Below, one piece after another: positions 1 to 7,264 of a DNA stretch of 64,000 nt (positions are counted from its first letter, which is position 1; each line of letters starts with the position of its first letter). The stretch comes from CAWICD01 sp052267165 (GTDB lineage Bacteria; Vulcanimicrobiota; Vulcanimicrobiia; Vulcanimicrobiales; Vulcanimicrobiaceae), in contig JBKQHO010000003.1 of the NCBI GenBank assembly GCA_052267165.1, positions 9,756 to 73,755 on the forward strand. The letters run 5' to 3'. A program made the translations under genes and the position numbers. Under the pieces are notes generated by a model. The model ran no database searches, was not told the origin of the DNA, and was given only the letters and a program-made list of their open reading frames with translations.

Positions 1-518
1 GGCGGCGGCGGTCGAGGGGTGCGGGTCGTTCCCGGCGGCGAGATCGGGCCAGGCGACGGGCGTGACGACGGGGAGGTCGAACGCGCCGCGCAAGCTGTAC
101 GGCAGAGCGCGATGCCGCCGTGGGCGTCCAGCAGGGGCACGGCGTCGACGGACTCGGCGTGGAGGTATTCGCGGATCGCGAGCGCGGCTTCGCGGACGCG
201 CGCGAGCGGGGTAGCGCCGGTACGCTCGAACAGGAGCCGGGCGAAGTGCAAGCGGTCCTCGTCTTCCACCAGCGGCGCCCAGCTGTGGAACTCGATGGCG
301 AACGCGCAGTGGACCTCCCAGAGCAGCCTTCGTTCGGAGAGCGGGACTTCGGTAACGTGATAGTGCGGCGGTTCCGAGAAGCCGCCCGGGAAGTTCGCGA
401 AGACGATGGGCTCGTTCGCAAAGTTGCGCTCGAGCAGCGGGCCGGCCCGTTCGTAGTGCGCGAGAACGGCCGGGATAACGTTTACGTCGTCTACGCCGTC
501 CGGAGAAGCGTACGTCAT
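1..518 (-). pseudogene. LigD-type DNA polymerase/primase domain, decayed fragment
   Basis: Read from an ATG at 518 towards the window edge, the frame gives a protein resembling the polymerase domain found in NHEJ ligase LigD: an early YERAGPLLERNF stretch, then LLWEVHCAFAIEFHSW (the LLWLAN..IEFHPW region of the family) and VREAALAIREYL. After GGIAL the homologous frame changes, and the next recognisable piece, PYSLRGAFDLPVVTPVAW, matches the domain's C-terminal end, so roughly 40-100 residues are missing and the frame is broken near 105. The gene runs off the left edge. LigD polymerases add nucleotides during double-strand-break repair. No ligase or Ku gene is visible. Family assignment is from pattern memory and moderately sure. 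Confidence 0.45.
270..435. repeat. 166-bp duplicated segment, copy 1 (partner 2281-2446)
   Basis: This stretch and 2281-2446 are the same length, align without gaps, and match at roughly nine of ten bases by eye. Both encode, on the minus strand, the same piece of a LigD-like polymerase. Similarity stops sharply at GCTCGAGC on one side and at CAGCGGCGCC on the other, so this is a partial gene duplication rather than a full mobile element. Confidence 0.8.
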
Positions 519-667
519 GTCGCGGGATTACGTGGCGCTCGTTCCAGGGCTCTTCGGCGGGCGGAGCGGGGGAGTTGCAGCGGGGGGTCGCGGGAGAACG
601 CGATTGGGAACGATCAGCGGGCGCGCCAGGAGGACGGAGTCCGATTCTCCTGCAGCTCAACCCAACT

Positions 668-855
668 GCGTTTGGGTCGGGCAACGGGCCTCTTCGCGCG
701 ACGCCTCGATTAAGGATAAGAGGCAAACGCCCGAGACCTTCGCCACCTGCGGGAAGAGCGCATATCGCGTGCTGACCGGGGGCCTCAAAGGGCTGTTACG
801 TCACATTTCTCGATGCCGAAACGAAGGCTTCGTGATGGAGCGGATGGCGGATTAA
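668..855 (+). pseudogene. DUF2075 nuclease/helicase, C-terminal remnant
   Basis: Translation gives VWVGQRASS, TPETFATCGKSAYRVL and a terminal GFVMERMAD before a TAA. These match the last 60 or so residues of the intact DUF2075 gene at 4176-4360 (VWVGQQASS, TPETFATCVKNAYRVL, FVMERMAG). The DNA is also clearly alignable, with small indels that break the frame around the TRGLKG motif. Nothing of the ATPase core remains. Together with the polymerase fragment to its left it repeats the order found at 2281-4360, so it looks like a deleted copy of that locus. It is not expected to make a functional protein. The 519-667 stretch between the two remnants holds nothing I recognise. Confidence 0.75.
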
Positions 856-1140
856 ATTAGATCGCGCGCGGCCGGTATTGCGCGCGGCGGTCCCAGAGGA
901 GATCGCCGATCGCTTCGGAGGCGAAGCCCGAGACGAGCGCGGCGCGCATGGCGGTGTTGACCTATTTGCGCGTCGTCTGCCCGCGGAACGAGTTTGCTCG
1001 CCAGCGCGCGGCGGCGAGGATATTGTCGGCGCTGTGGGCTTTGCCGTCCTAGAAGACGGCGAGCCGCGAGGATCACGTGGCTGCGCGGAGCGGAGTCTCC
1101 AGCGTGTCGGGGGCGGTGAAGCGCTGTGACCGTCCATAGG
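850..1140 (-). pseudogene. Decayed coding remnant, family not recognised
   Basis: One minus-strand frame reads like degraded protein: APDTLETPLRAA, then DGKAHSADNILAAARWRANS and VNTAMRAALVSGFASEAIG before a TAA at about 850. Three in-frame stops interrupt it. The residue composition looks protein-like, whereas the uninterrupted alternative frames are Arg/Pro-rich shadows. I do not recognise the family. It sits between the DUF2075 remnant and the toxin-antitoxin module, in a stretch where every other sequence is also broken. Confidence 0.3.
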
Positions 1141-1186
1141 CAGGACAATCCAGCGTCGATTGCGGCGGGCTAGAAGATTGCCGAGT

Positions 1187-1378
1187 TCACTCGGGACCGA
1201 GCGAGCCGCAGCGGCCTCTTGCCCAGGCCTGCTCCTCGGTGAACCCGATCTTAAAAAAGGCCGCCGGACCCAGTTTGTCGATTTCCATGCTCGCTTGCTG
1301 GCTGTCCCGCTCTGCCTGCTGAGCCTCGAGGGAGTGCTTCATGGATGGCGGGAGATACTCGCTGAGGTTGATTTTCAT
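1187..1378 (-). CDS. Small hypothetical protein (63 aa)
   Basis: The frame starts with ATG at 1378 and begins MKINLSEYLPPSMKHSLEAQ, followed by an acidic, glutamine-rich helical stretch and FFKIGFTEEQAW. The composition looks like real protein rather than a shadow frame, with Lys and Glu codons unusual for a chance GC-rich frame. No family is recognised. It ends near 1187 and may be a truncated remnant. It lies head-to-head with the BrnT-like toxin region, with a 19-bp repeat (1407-1425) in the gap. Low to moderate confidence that it is expressed. Confidence 0.35.
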   Translation of the reverse strand: MKINLSEYLPPSMKHSLEAQQAERDSQQASMEIDKLGPAAFFKIGFTEEQAWARGRCGSLGPE

Positions 1379-1406
1379 GGCGGCCCTCTGAGTGTATCAG
1401 ACTCTG

Positions 1407-1425
1407 GCGCAAGAGGGTACTGACC
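1407..1425. repeat. 19-bp exact repeat, copy 1 (second copy 7248-7266)
   Basis: GCGCAAGAGGGTACTGACC occurs exactly here and at 7248-7266. Here it lies about 50 bp upstream of the toxin start. At the second site it is joined directly to the tail of the antitoxin gene. The AGGGTACTGACCCCT core is a small imperfect palindrome reminiscent of REP-type sequences, and a similar AGGGGTGACCCCT palindrome sits at about 2457, just before the DUF2075 gene. Confidence 0.75.
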
Positions 1426-1473
1426 CCTGCAGCGCGAGCTTGACAGGTCCGTTCAGAACGGAGTACCATTGCA

Positions 1474-1786
1474 GTGCAGGGTGCGTTCGCTGACTTCGAG
1501 TGGGACAAAGACAAGAGCGATCGCTGCTTGTAATGAACGTGGCTTTGACTTTGCTCATGCGGCGCGGATCTGGGCCGAAAGCCCCGTCCTCGAAACGAGC
1601 GCTCGCGAAGTCGAGGGTGAGCGCCGCACTTTGTCTATCGGTATCGTCGAGGGCTTGACCATTGCGGTCGTCTGGACGGCGCGCGGCAACGCCCGCCGCA
1701 TCCTGTCGGCTCATGCCGCTTCACGAAAGGAGCGCCGTGCCTACCATTCGCGTCTCGAAGACGAAAATAGCGCGGGGTCGCGGTAA
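1474..1786 (+). pseudogene. brnT: BrnT-family RelE-fold toxin, one-base frameshift
   Basis: BrnT toxins are small RNases that begin with FEWD..K and carry a R(I/L)ISAR..RRERR.YE end. Both landmarks are present in two different frames. From a GTG at 1474 (GGAG at 1460-1463) the first frame reads FADFEWDKDKSDRCL and hits TAA. The next frame continues NERGFDFAHAARIW, then IVEGLTIAVVWTARGNARRI and ASRKERRAYHSR to the stop at 1786. One extra T near 1531 explains the break exactly. Either the toxin is inactivated, or this is a sequence error. It overlaps the start of the downstream HTH gene, as in toxin-antitoxin operons. Confidence 0.7.
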
Positions 1787-2084
1787 GGTCGACCGAGCAA
1801 AGGTTGATGCTTTCTCCGAGGACGACCTCGAGCGCTTCGCGCGGGAAGATGGGGTCGCGCTCGACGAGACTGCTGAGCTGCGATACTCGAGTGAATACGT
1901 GCGAGCGGTTCGCGAACGCCTCAAGCTCACCCAGGCGGAGTTTGCGCGACGCTTCGGTTTGAGCGAACGGACGATCCAAGAGTGGGAGCAGGGGCGAGCG
2001 GAGCCCGAAGGCCCAGCACGCATTCTGCTGCGTGTCATCGATCGTGAGCCGAAGGCAGTGGAGCGAGCACTGCGGGTTTCGTAG
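1737..2084 (+). CDS. XRE/HigA-type HTH antitoxin
   Basis: The 115-residue protein carries a C-terminal helix-turn-helix (about residues 56-95: RERLKLTQAEFARRFGLSER then TIQEWEQGRAEP), typical of antitoxins that bind their own operator. I chose GTG at 1737 because AGGAG lies just upstream; a longer frame to 1662 has no such site. It overlaps the 3' end of the BrnT-like toxin by about 50 nt, consistent with translational coupling. BrnT usually pairs with BrnA, which this is not, so the pairing is atypical. The last 17 or so codons are duplicated at 7264-7320. Confidence 0.8.
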   Translation: MPTIRVSKTKIARGRGKVDRAKVDAFSEDDLERFAREDGVALDETAELRYSSEYVRAVRERLKLTQAEFARRFGLSERTIQEWEQGRAEPEGPARILLRVIDREPKAVERALRVS

Positions 2085-2096
2085 GGACGCCTAGCC

Positions 2097-2446
2097 TTAC
2101 TGCGGCGGACGTCCGCCCAGCAGAGTGATTGGGTTCGAGTTGGTCTCGTCGATAAAATCGGGACCGATCAGCAGCGCGAAGTCGGCGGAGAACGTGGGGC
2201 GCGGTAGGCGAGCGGGCCGAGTTGGGCGGCGGCGATGCCGTCGGGCTGCGCGTGGGCGCCGAGGTGGCGCGTGCGGACACCAGCGGCGCCCTGCCGTGGA
2301 ACTCGATGGCGTACGCGCGCTGGACTTCCCAAAGCAGCCTTCGCCCGGAGAGCTGGACCTCGGTGACGTGATAGTGCGGCGGTTCCAAGAAGCCGCCCGG
2401 GAAGTTCGCGAAGACGACGGGCTCGTTCGCAAAGCTGCGCTCGAGC
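2097..2446 (-). pseudogene. LigD-like polymerase fragment, second copy, fused to unrelated sequence
   Basis: Reading leftwards from 2446, the peptide FANFPGGFLEPPHYHV then RRLLWEVQRAYAIEFHG matches the polymerase fragment at 1-518. Homology ends at GCGCCGCTGGTG (about 2281). Beyond it, different frames give RHLGAHAQPDGIAAAQLG and FALLIGPDFIDETNSNP, which look like degraded protein of an unrecognised family ending in TAA at 2097. No continuous gene can be drawn, so this is a remnant. It lies directly upstream of, and divergent from, the DUF2075 gene. Confidence 0.5.
2281..2446. repeat. 166-bp duplicated segment, copy 2 (partner 270-435)
   Basis: This is the second member of the gap-free duplication described at 270-435. 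In this copy the sequence beyond 2446 diverges immediately and leads into the DUF2075 gene, with the palindrome AGGGGTGACCCCT at the junction. A recombination or insertion boundary at this point would explain both the break in homology and the palindrome. Confidence 0.8.
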
Positions 2447-2491
2447 CCGTATCGAGAGGGGTGACCCCTTCTTCTCGCGGATTTCTCACGG

Positions 2492-4360
2492 ATGCAGCTC
2501 TACGTCGGATCTACGGACGAGTTCGTCGGAGACGTTACCGGCCATCGCATCACCGATCGCCTTCGTGCGGCGTTCTACAATTACTACGGCTACCAGCCGG
2601 CATTTTCCGAGCTCAACTCGTGGGATAACTCCCTTGCGCAGATGGCGCTGGCGCTGAACGCCGCTCGTTTGGCGGACAACGGCATCGTCGTCGAAATGGA
2701 GTTGCCGTTGTCGTCAGCTCGGCTCGACTGCTTACTCTTTGGGCGCTCCGACGCCAACGATCCAACAGGCATGGTCGTGGAACTCAAGCAGTGGACGCAA
2801 GCTCGCGAGGTCGAGCAGGACGGTTGCGTTGCTTCGTTTGTCGGCGGTGCCGAGCGCGTGCTCGCGCATCCGTCTCTGCAGAGTTACAACTACGCGCAGT
2901 ACCTTCGCGACTCCGTAACCAGTTACAGCGGCGAAGGAGCCGTCGCGCTCCGATCGTGCAGCTATCTGCACAACTTGGAGCCCAAGTCCGCGGCGATCCT
3001 GACGTCTCCGCGTTTTGCGAGCATCGTTGCAAGCTCGCCTCTGTTTGCTGCGCACGACGTAAACGAGCTCATCGGCGCTCTTCGCAGCGCGATCGGACGA
3101 GGCAAGGGCATGGCCGTCATGAAGACGGCACTCTCCGGAAAACAGAAGCCCTCTCGCAAACTGCTCGAGCACACGGCGGCAATGGTGGGCGGCGAGCCGC
3201 GGTACACGCTGCTCGACGAGCAGATCGTCGCTTTCGAGACGATCCTCGCCGAATACCGGCGCGCGCGCCGCTCGAAGACGGAACATTCGGTCGTCGTCGT
3301 CAAGGGCGGACCGGGCACCGGGAAGTCGGTCATCGCGCTCAACCTCGTCGGCACCTTATCGAAGCTCGGCGTGGACGTCCGTCATGCAACGGGCAGCAAG
3401 GCATTCACGCAGACGCTCTGGAAAGTTCTCGGGAATCGCGTCAAGCCGCAGTTCCGCTATTTCAACCAGTTCGGCACGACGGAGGAGGGCACGCTCGACG
3501 TGCTCGTCTGCGACGAAGCGCACCGAATTCGCGAGAGCAGCGCTACGCGATTCACGCCGAAGAGCATGCGTACGGACCGGTCACAGATCGAAGAACTGCT
3601 GCTCGCCGCCAAGACGAGCGTCTTTTTCGTCGACGATCACCAGGCAGTGCGCCCGAATGAGATCGGCAGCTCGCATCTGATTCGCGAAGCAGCTGTTGCG
3701 AGCGGCGCCCGGTATGCCGAGGTCGATCTTCGCACCCAGTTCCGCTGCGCGGGGTCGGAAAGCTACCTCGACTGGCTCGATCAGCTTCTCGAGATTCGAA
3801 GGACCGGCCGCATCCATCTTTCCGAAGAGGACGCCTTCGACTTCGAGATCGTCGACACGCCTGCGCTGCTCGACGAGGCGATAAAGGAGAGAATCGCTCT
3901 CGGGCAGAGCGCGCGCTTGACCGCCGGCTTTTGCTGGAAGTGGTCTAAGCCAAGGACCGATGGGACGCTCGTGGACGACGTCGCGATCGGCGAGTTTCGC
4001 CGGCCGTGGAATGCGCAGCCGGACGCTGCGAGACTCGCGCCCGGGATCCCGCCTGCGCCGCTGTGGGCCTGGACGCCGGAGGGGGCCGGTCAAGTCGGCT
4101 GCATTTACACGGCACAGGGGTTCGAGTTCGACTACGTCGGCGTGATCTTCGGAACCGATCTCGTCATCCGCAACGGCGTTTGGGTCGGCCAACAGGCCTC
4201 GTCGCACGACCAGTCGATCAAGGGGAAAACGCCCGAGACCTTCGCCACTTGCGTGAAGAACGCATATCGCGTGCTGATGACCCGCGGCCTCAAGGGCTGC
4301 TACGTCACGTTTCTCGATGACCAGACGCGGGCGTTCGTGATGGAGCGGATGGCGGGTTAA
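2492..4360 (+). CDS. DUF2075 family nuclease/helicase-like protein
   Basis: The 622-residue protein combines an N-terminal PD-(D/E)xK-like segment (LDCLLFG near residue 79, then VVELKQW with E97 and K99) with a superfamily 1-type P-loop ATPase. Walker A is GGPGTGKS (272-279), Walker B is VCDEAHR with DEAH at 341-344, followed by FFVDDHQAV, TQFRC, GCIYTAQGFEFDYVG and NAYRVLMTRG as late helicase motifs. This is the layout of DUF2075 (COG3410) proteins, which are predicted DNA/RNA-processing enzymes often found in variable defence-type regions. Substrate and activity are unknown. The ribosome binding site is weak. The gene is intact although its second copy (668-855) is nearly all deleted. Confidence 0.85.
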   Translation: MQLYVGSTDEFVGDVTGHRITDRLRAAFYNYYGYQPAFSELNSWDNSLAQMALALNAARLADNGIVVEMELPLSSARLDCLLFGRSDANDPTGMVVELKQWTQAREVEQDGCVASFVGGAERVLAHPSLQSYNYAQYLRDSVTSYSGEGAVALRSCSYLHNLEPKSAAILTSPRFASIVASSPLFAAHDVNELIGALRSAIGRGKGMAVMKTALSGKQKPSRKLLEHTAAMVGGEPRYTLLDEQIVAFETILAEYRRARRSKTEHSVVVVKGGPGTGKSVIALNLVGTLSKLGVDVRHATGSKAFTQTLWKVLGNRVKPQFRYFNQFGTTEEGTLDVLVCDEAHRIRESSATRFTPKSMRTDRSQIEELLLAAKTSVFFVDDHQAVRPNEIGSSHLIREAAVASGARYAEVDLRTQFRCAGSESYLDWLDQLLEIRRTGRIHLSEEDAFDFEIVDTPALLDEAIKERIALGQSARLTAGFCWKWSKPRTDGTLVDDVAIGEFRRPWNAQPDAARLAPGIPPAPLWAWTPEGAGQVGCIYTAQGFEFDYVGVIFGTDLVIRNGVWVGQQASSHDQSIKGKTPETFATCVKNAYRVLMTRGLKGCYVTFLDDQTRAFVMERMAG

Positions 4361-4500
4361 GCCTCCCTCGGTACGAACTCGTAGTCGGATACAGGATGAC
4401 GCTGGCGGTGCACTGGGGGTCGCGCCAAACGGCTTAGGCGGCTGCGGAAAGGTGACGAGGTCCGGCCAGTCGTCGGGGGCTCGTTGATCCGGAACTTGCG

Positions 4501-5391
4501 TTAGTCTGGATTCGGAGCGATGAGCCCGTGAATTGTGCCGCCTTCGTAACTGTACTGGTCAAGGTATAGCTGCTCCGACTGGAGATAGTCGGCCACTGCG
4601 ATGTCCCCGTAACCTAGTGCGTACCAGGTGCGAAGGGCGGCTAATGCCGGCGTGAACCACGATCGCATTTCGCCAAGGAGCGGAGCGAGGGCTACATCGA
4701 ATCCCTCGCCCGGATTGTCGACGAGGAACAGTAAGTCAAATGTGAACGGCATGCTGTCATTTGCGACGTGTAGCCTGACTTCTGCGATCTGATCGAGCAG
4801 GCCCACGTCGAGTGCGCCTTGCGCCTGCATGGTCCGGAGATTTTCAAGCATCGGCCGAACGATCACGGCCACGACGTCGTCGGGGAATGCCGGCCTATTG
4901 AAGCGGCGCGCGATCCAGCGTGCGAAGCGACGGCGCGCGTCGTCAGTTGTTGCGCCAACTTCCGGTGAAAGCGTCTCGAGGAGCGGCTTCTCGATGATGA
5001 CACAGCTAGTCGCGTCGACGACGTAGCCGCGGTCGGGATCGAGGAGGAAGTAGCGACTACTGTTGCGGGCCGCCGGTCCGAGTATTTTCACGTTGTCCGT
5101 CCGGAAGACCGGCATGGCGAAAACGTTCGGCTCGTCGTTGCGGGGCTTCACGATGTCGCACGCTTGGCTGATGACGACTAAGCGTGTCGTGGAGGATGGG
5201 ATGCCGAATGCGACACCGTGCGGTACGCTTGGGCTCAGACGAGTATCGGGTTCGGCTTTTCGGGCCGCGGCCCGTGCGAGCTTCGAGATTGGACGATCGG
5301 GCGCAAACACGATGCTGACCGCAAGGGGACTGAGCAGGGCGCCTTGCGTCCAACCCACTTCGTGCAGTTTGCGCCCGAGGTCCTGACTCAT
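4501..5391 (-). CDS. Conserved unknown protein, third gene of the TIGR04255 operon
   Basis: The 296-residue soluble protein has no transmembrane segment or signal. Notable features are LVVISQACDIVKP near residue 72-84, a pattern seen in a group of uncharacterised proteins with an SQxCDI/L core, and a C-terminal region ending YLDQYSYEGGTIHGLI. Its ATG abuts the stop codon of the upstream HTH gene with no gap, so the two are almost certainly co-translated. I do not know the function. Context with an HTH regulator and a TIGR04255 protein, inside an island of defence-like genes, suggests a small accessory module rather than housekeeping. The 4361-4500 gap after it holds nothing recognised. Confidence 0.75.
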   Translation of the reverse strand: MSQDLGRKLHEVGWTQGALLSPLAVSIVFAPDRPISKLARAAARKAEPDTRLSPSVPHGVAFGIPSSTTRLVVISQACDIVKPRNDEPNVFAMPVFRTDNVKILGPAARNSSRYFLLDPDRGYVVDATSCVIIEKPLLETLSPEVGATTDDARRRFARWIARRFNRPAFPDDVVAVIVRPMLENLRTMQAQGALDVGLLDQIAEVRLHVANDSMPFTFDLLFLVDNPGEGFDVALAPLLGEMRSWFTPALAALRTWYALGYGDIAVADYLQSEQLYLDQYSYEGGTIHGLIAPNPD

Positions 5392-6141
5392 TTACGCCTG
5401 GAAGAGGCCATAGCCCACGGCGCTCGGCTCGCCCTCGTCGGGCGCGTCTGCAGCCTCGTCTGCGCTTGCGCTCGGACTCAAGTCCTCAAGTCGCTCGCGG
5501 TCAAGAGTGCGAGCCCAACCAAGAGAGCGGACGCGCCGAAGGCCGCTGCGCGGAGCGCTGGCCCCACCCGCGGAATAGGTAACGGCGACTTGGAGCGCAA
5601 GGCCGATGACGACGGCGTCCTTTCGCTGAATCAATAGTTCGAGCGGCGTGCCGGCTGCGGTCTGCCGGTCAAGAAATTGACGAAGGTTTGGTTTTATCGC
5701 GGCGAGCACGTTCAGCGTATCGAGTAGCTCGCCAAGACGCTCGCGAGACTCGGCCGATATTCCGGCACCGTTGAGCCATTTGTGATAACTAACTTTGCTG
5801 ACGCCGACCGCCTTGGCGAGGACTTCGATAGGGAGACCGGTCTCATGCTTGAGACGTTGTGGAAGCTCCGCGGGATCCGGCTGGGCAACGGGCTGCAGGG
5901 GAGCCGTCAAGGCAAGGGTCGTTCTGGATTCTGTGAGGACGCCAATGCCTGCGGCGTCACGAACGAACATCGTGCTTGCAGCCGTCGGGCCATCCAATTT
6001 GGGCGTGATGCAATCTCCTGCGCAGACGATGGCCGCGCTGGCGGTTGTCGGCGGCTCGCCGCCGTTCTGCACGAGGAGGAACGCAGCGATGGAGCCTGCC
6101 GCAAGGCCTTGCAGCATCATGTCATTGATCGTGATTTGCAT
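5392..6141 (-). CDS. HTH-domain protein, middle gene of the TIGR04255 operon
   Basis: The 249-residue protein starts MQITINDMMLQGL at 6141. An XRE-like HTH lies at about residues 94-128 (LPQRLKHETGLPIEVLAKAV then SKVSYHKWLNG), followed by an LRQFLDRQTAAGTPLELLIQ segment typical of HTH antitoxin-like regulators. The first 80 residues are Ala/Thr-rich and unlike DNA-binding proteins, and the C-terminus is acidic (DEAADAPDEGEP). Its ATG overlaps the TGA of the upstream gene by one base (TGATG), and its own stop touches the next ATG. It probably regulates the operon or acts as a partner protein. A longer frame to 6189 is open but overlaps the upstream gene. Confidence 0.8.
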   Translation of the reverse strand: MQITINDMMLQGLAAGSIAAFLLVQNGGEPPTTASAAIVCAGDCITPKLDGPTAASTMFVRDAAGIGVLTESRTTLALTAPLQPVAQPDPAELPQRLKHETGLPIEVLAKAVGVSKVSYHKWLNGAGISAESRERLGELLDTLNVLAAIKPNLRQFLDRQTAAGTPLELLIQRKDAVVIGLALQVAVTYSAGGASAPRSGLRRVRSLGWARTLDRERLEDLSPSASADEAADAPDEGEPSAVGYGLFQA

Positions 6142-6944
6142 CAGCCGACCTGTAGATGACGGTACAGCTCGCCGTTGCCTACGCACCAACGAAAAACGCG
6201 ATAGAGGAACTCGTTGTAGACGATCATCCGGTCTACCGGCCGCGCATCGAAGTCCCCAGGTCGTTCGTTGAAATAGTCGAGGTCAAGAAGGTAGAACGGA
6301 CCCGATCGCGGCTTGCGACCCGCAGCGGGCGCGACAGTCGTGCCATCGAGAAAGCCATGGCGGATTACGAGCGATCCGTCGGAGCGGTTCGTCCGAAGCT
6401 CGCTGACGGTCTGTTGAACGATGCCGCCGAGCACGTTGCGGGCACCCATGCCAAGGAGCTCAGCGTTGAGCCCAAGATCAGCCCAACCCTCGTACGTCGC
6501 TCCACGATGATGCCGGAATTCGTTCACGTAGCGTAAACCGAAACGCAACTGATGGCGCGGCTTTAGCGTGTCCCGGACTCTTTCCAGGATGGTGCAAAAG
6601 CGGGCCGCGAACTCGTTGATGTCGGAGTACGTGCGACATTCGAGTGAGATCGTGTCAGCGGTTAAGCTGGCTGACCACCGGTAGTCGAGGCTGGAAAAGC
6701 GATAGACTTTGGAGCCCTCGGACGGGCTTACGCCTTGGGGCGTCACGATGACGTTGAGGGCGCGCTCGAGGGCCGGTAACGGGTAGTCGGACGAAAGAGC
6801 CTCCTTCAGGTTAGTGAGGTAACCTTCCTCATCAAACCGAGGTAGCGGCGGAAATTTGACTTGGACGAGCGCGAGCTCCAGATGGGCGGCTGGGAAAAGG
6901 ACGCGCTCGTAGGTCGGCAGCGCGTCGACCGATCTGGTAGGCAT
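6141..6944 (-). CDS. TIGR04255 family protein, first gene of a three-gene operon
   Basis: The 267-residue protein has the hallmarks of TIGR04255, a sporadically distributed family of unknown function: an opening with YERVLFPAAHLELALVQVKF, a central SLTADTISLECRTYSDINEF, then HQLRFGLRYVNEFR and a late FYLLDLDYFNE. AAGGAG at 6951-6956 sits seven bases upstream of ATG 6944, a strong start. The gene leads an operon with the HTH protein and the unknown protein downstream. Three GTTTAC repeats upstream (6984-7020) could be an operator for the HTH protein. The family's biochemical role is not known to me; island context suggests a conflict or mobile-element role. Confidence 0.85.
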   Translation of the reverse strand: MPTRSVDALPTYERVLFPAAHLELALVQVKFPPLPRFDEEGYLTNLKEALSSDYPLPALERALNVIVTPQGVSPSEGSKVYRFSSLDYRWSASLTADTISLECRTYSDINEFAARFCTILERVRDTLKPRHQLRFGLRYVNEFRHHRGATYEGWADLGLNAELLGMGARNVLGGIVQQTVSELRTNRSDGSLVIRHGFLDGTTVAPAAGRKPRSGPFYLLDLDYFNERPGDFDARPVDRMIVYNEFLYRVFRWCVGNGELYRHLQVG

Positions 6945-6983
6945 TTCGGGCTCCTTCGGGCGCTGGATCGTTGCCTGTTTCAG

Positions 6984-7020
6984 GTTTACACCCTAGTTGA
7001 CGGTTTACCCTTGTGTTTAC
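6984..7020. promoter_or_regulatory. Three direct GTTTAC repeats, candidate operator
   Basis: GTTTAC occurs at 6984-6989, 7003-7008 and 7015-7020, spaced 19 and 12 bases start to start, between the TIGR04255 operon and the rightward promoter. Two repeats sit inside the rightward promoter's spacer. Repeated short sites in a divergent intergenic region next to an HTH gene are a common operator arrangement. Binding is inferred only. Confidence 0.4.
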
Positions 7021-7026
7021 TATAAT
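6997..7026 (+). promoter_or_regulatory. Sigma-70-like promoter TTGACG-N18-TATAAT
   Basis: TTGACG (6997-7002) and a perfect TATAAT (7021-7026) are separated by 18 bases, close to the vegetative consensus and conspicuous in this GC-rich DNA. It would fire rightwards, giving a transcript from about 7033 that covers the small gene at 7088 and the antitoxin scar. It lies back-to-back with the TIGR04255 operon. Confidence 0.6.
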
Positions 7027-7087
7027 CGTTTCATCTCACACTGTCTACGGCAGGGACGCCCTCGCCGAGGCCGATCCAGGAGAAATC

Positions 7088-7264
7088 ATGGCTGAGAAAC
7101 GGTGCTCACCCGGACTGGACGACCGCTGTCGTGACCAGAACGGCCGGATCCGTCAGAAGAACGGCTCGAGCGAGATCGGAACACTGCGCGACAGGCGTGC
7201 GGAAGCCGAGTTCCGCGAATGCGTCGCGGCAGGCCTGCGGAGCAATAGCGCAAGAGGGTACTGA
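7088..7264 (+). CDS. Small hypothetical protein (58 aa), probably truncated
   Basis: A strong AGGAG (7078-7082) precedes ATG 7088. The product begins MAEKRCSPGLDDRCRDQNGR and continues IRQKNGSSEIGTLRD, then a less protein-like Arg-rich tail. The start resembles a family of short bacterial proteins with an R..NG....TLR core, but I cannot name it. The last codons fall inside the 19-bp repeat 7248-7266, and the stop (TGA) lies in that repeat, so the natural C-terminus was probably replaced by the repeat/antitoxin scar. The gene has a good promoter and start, so it is likely expressed. Confidence 0.5.
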   Translation: MAEKRCSPGLDDRCRDQNGRIRQKNGSSEIGTLRDRRAEAEFRECVAAGLRSNSARGY

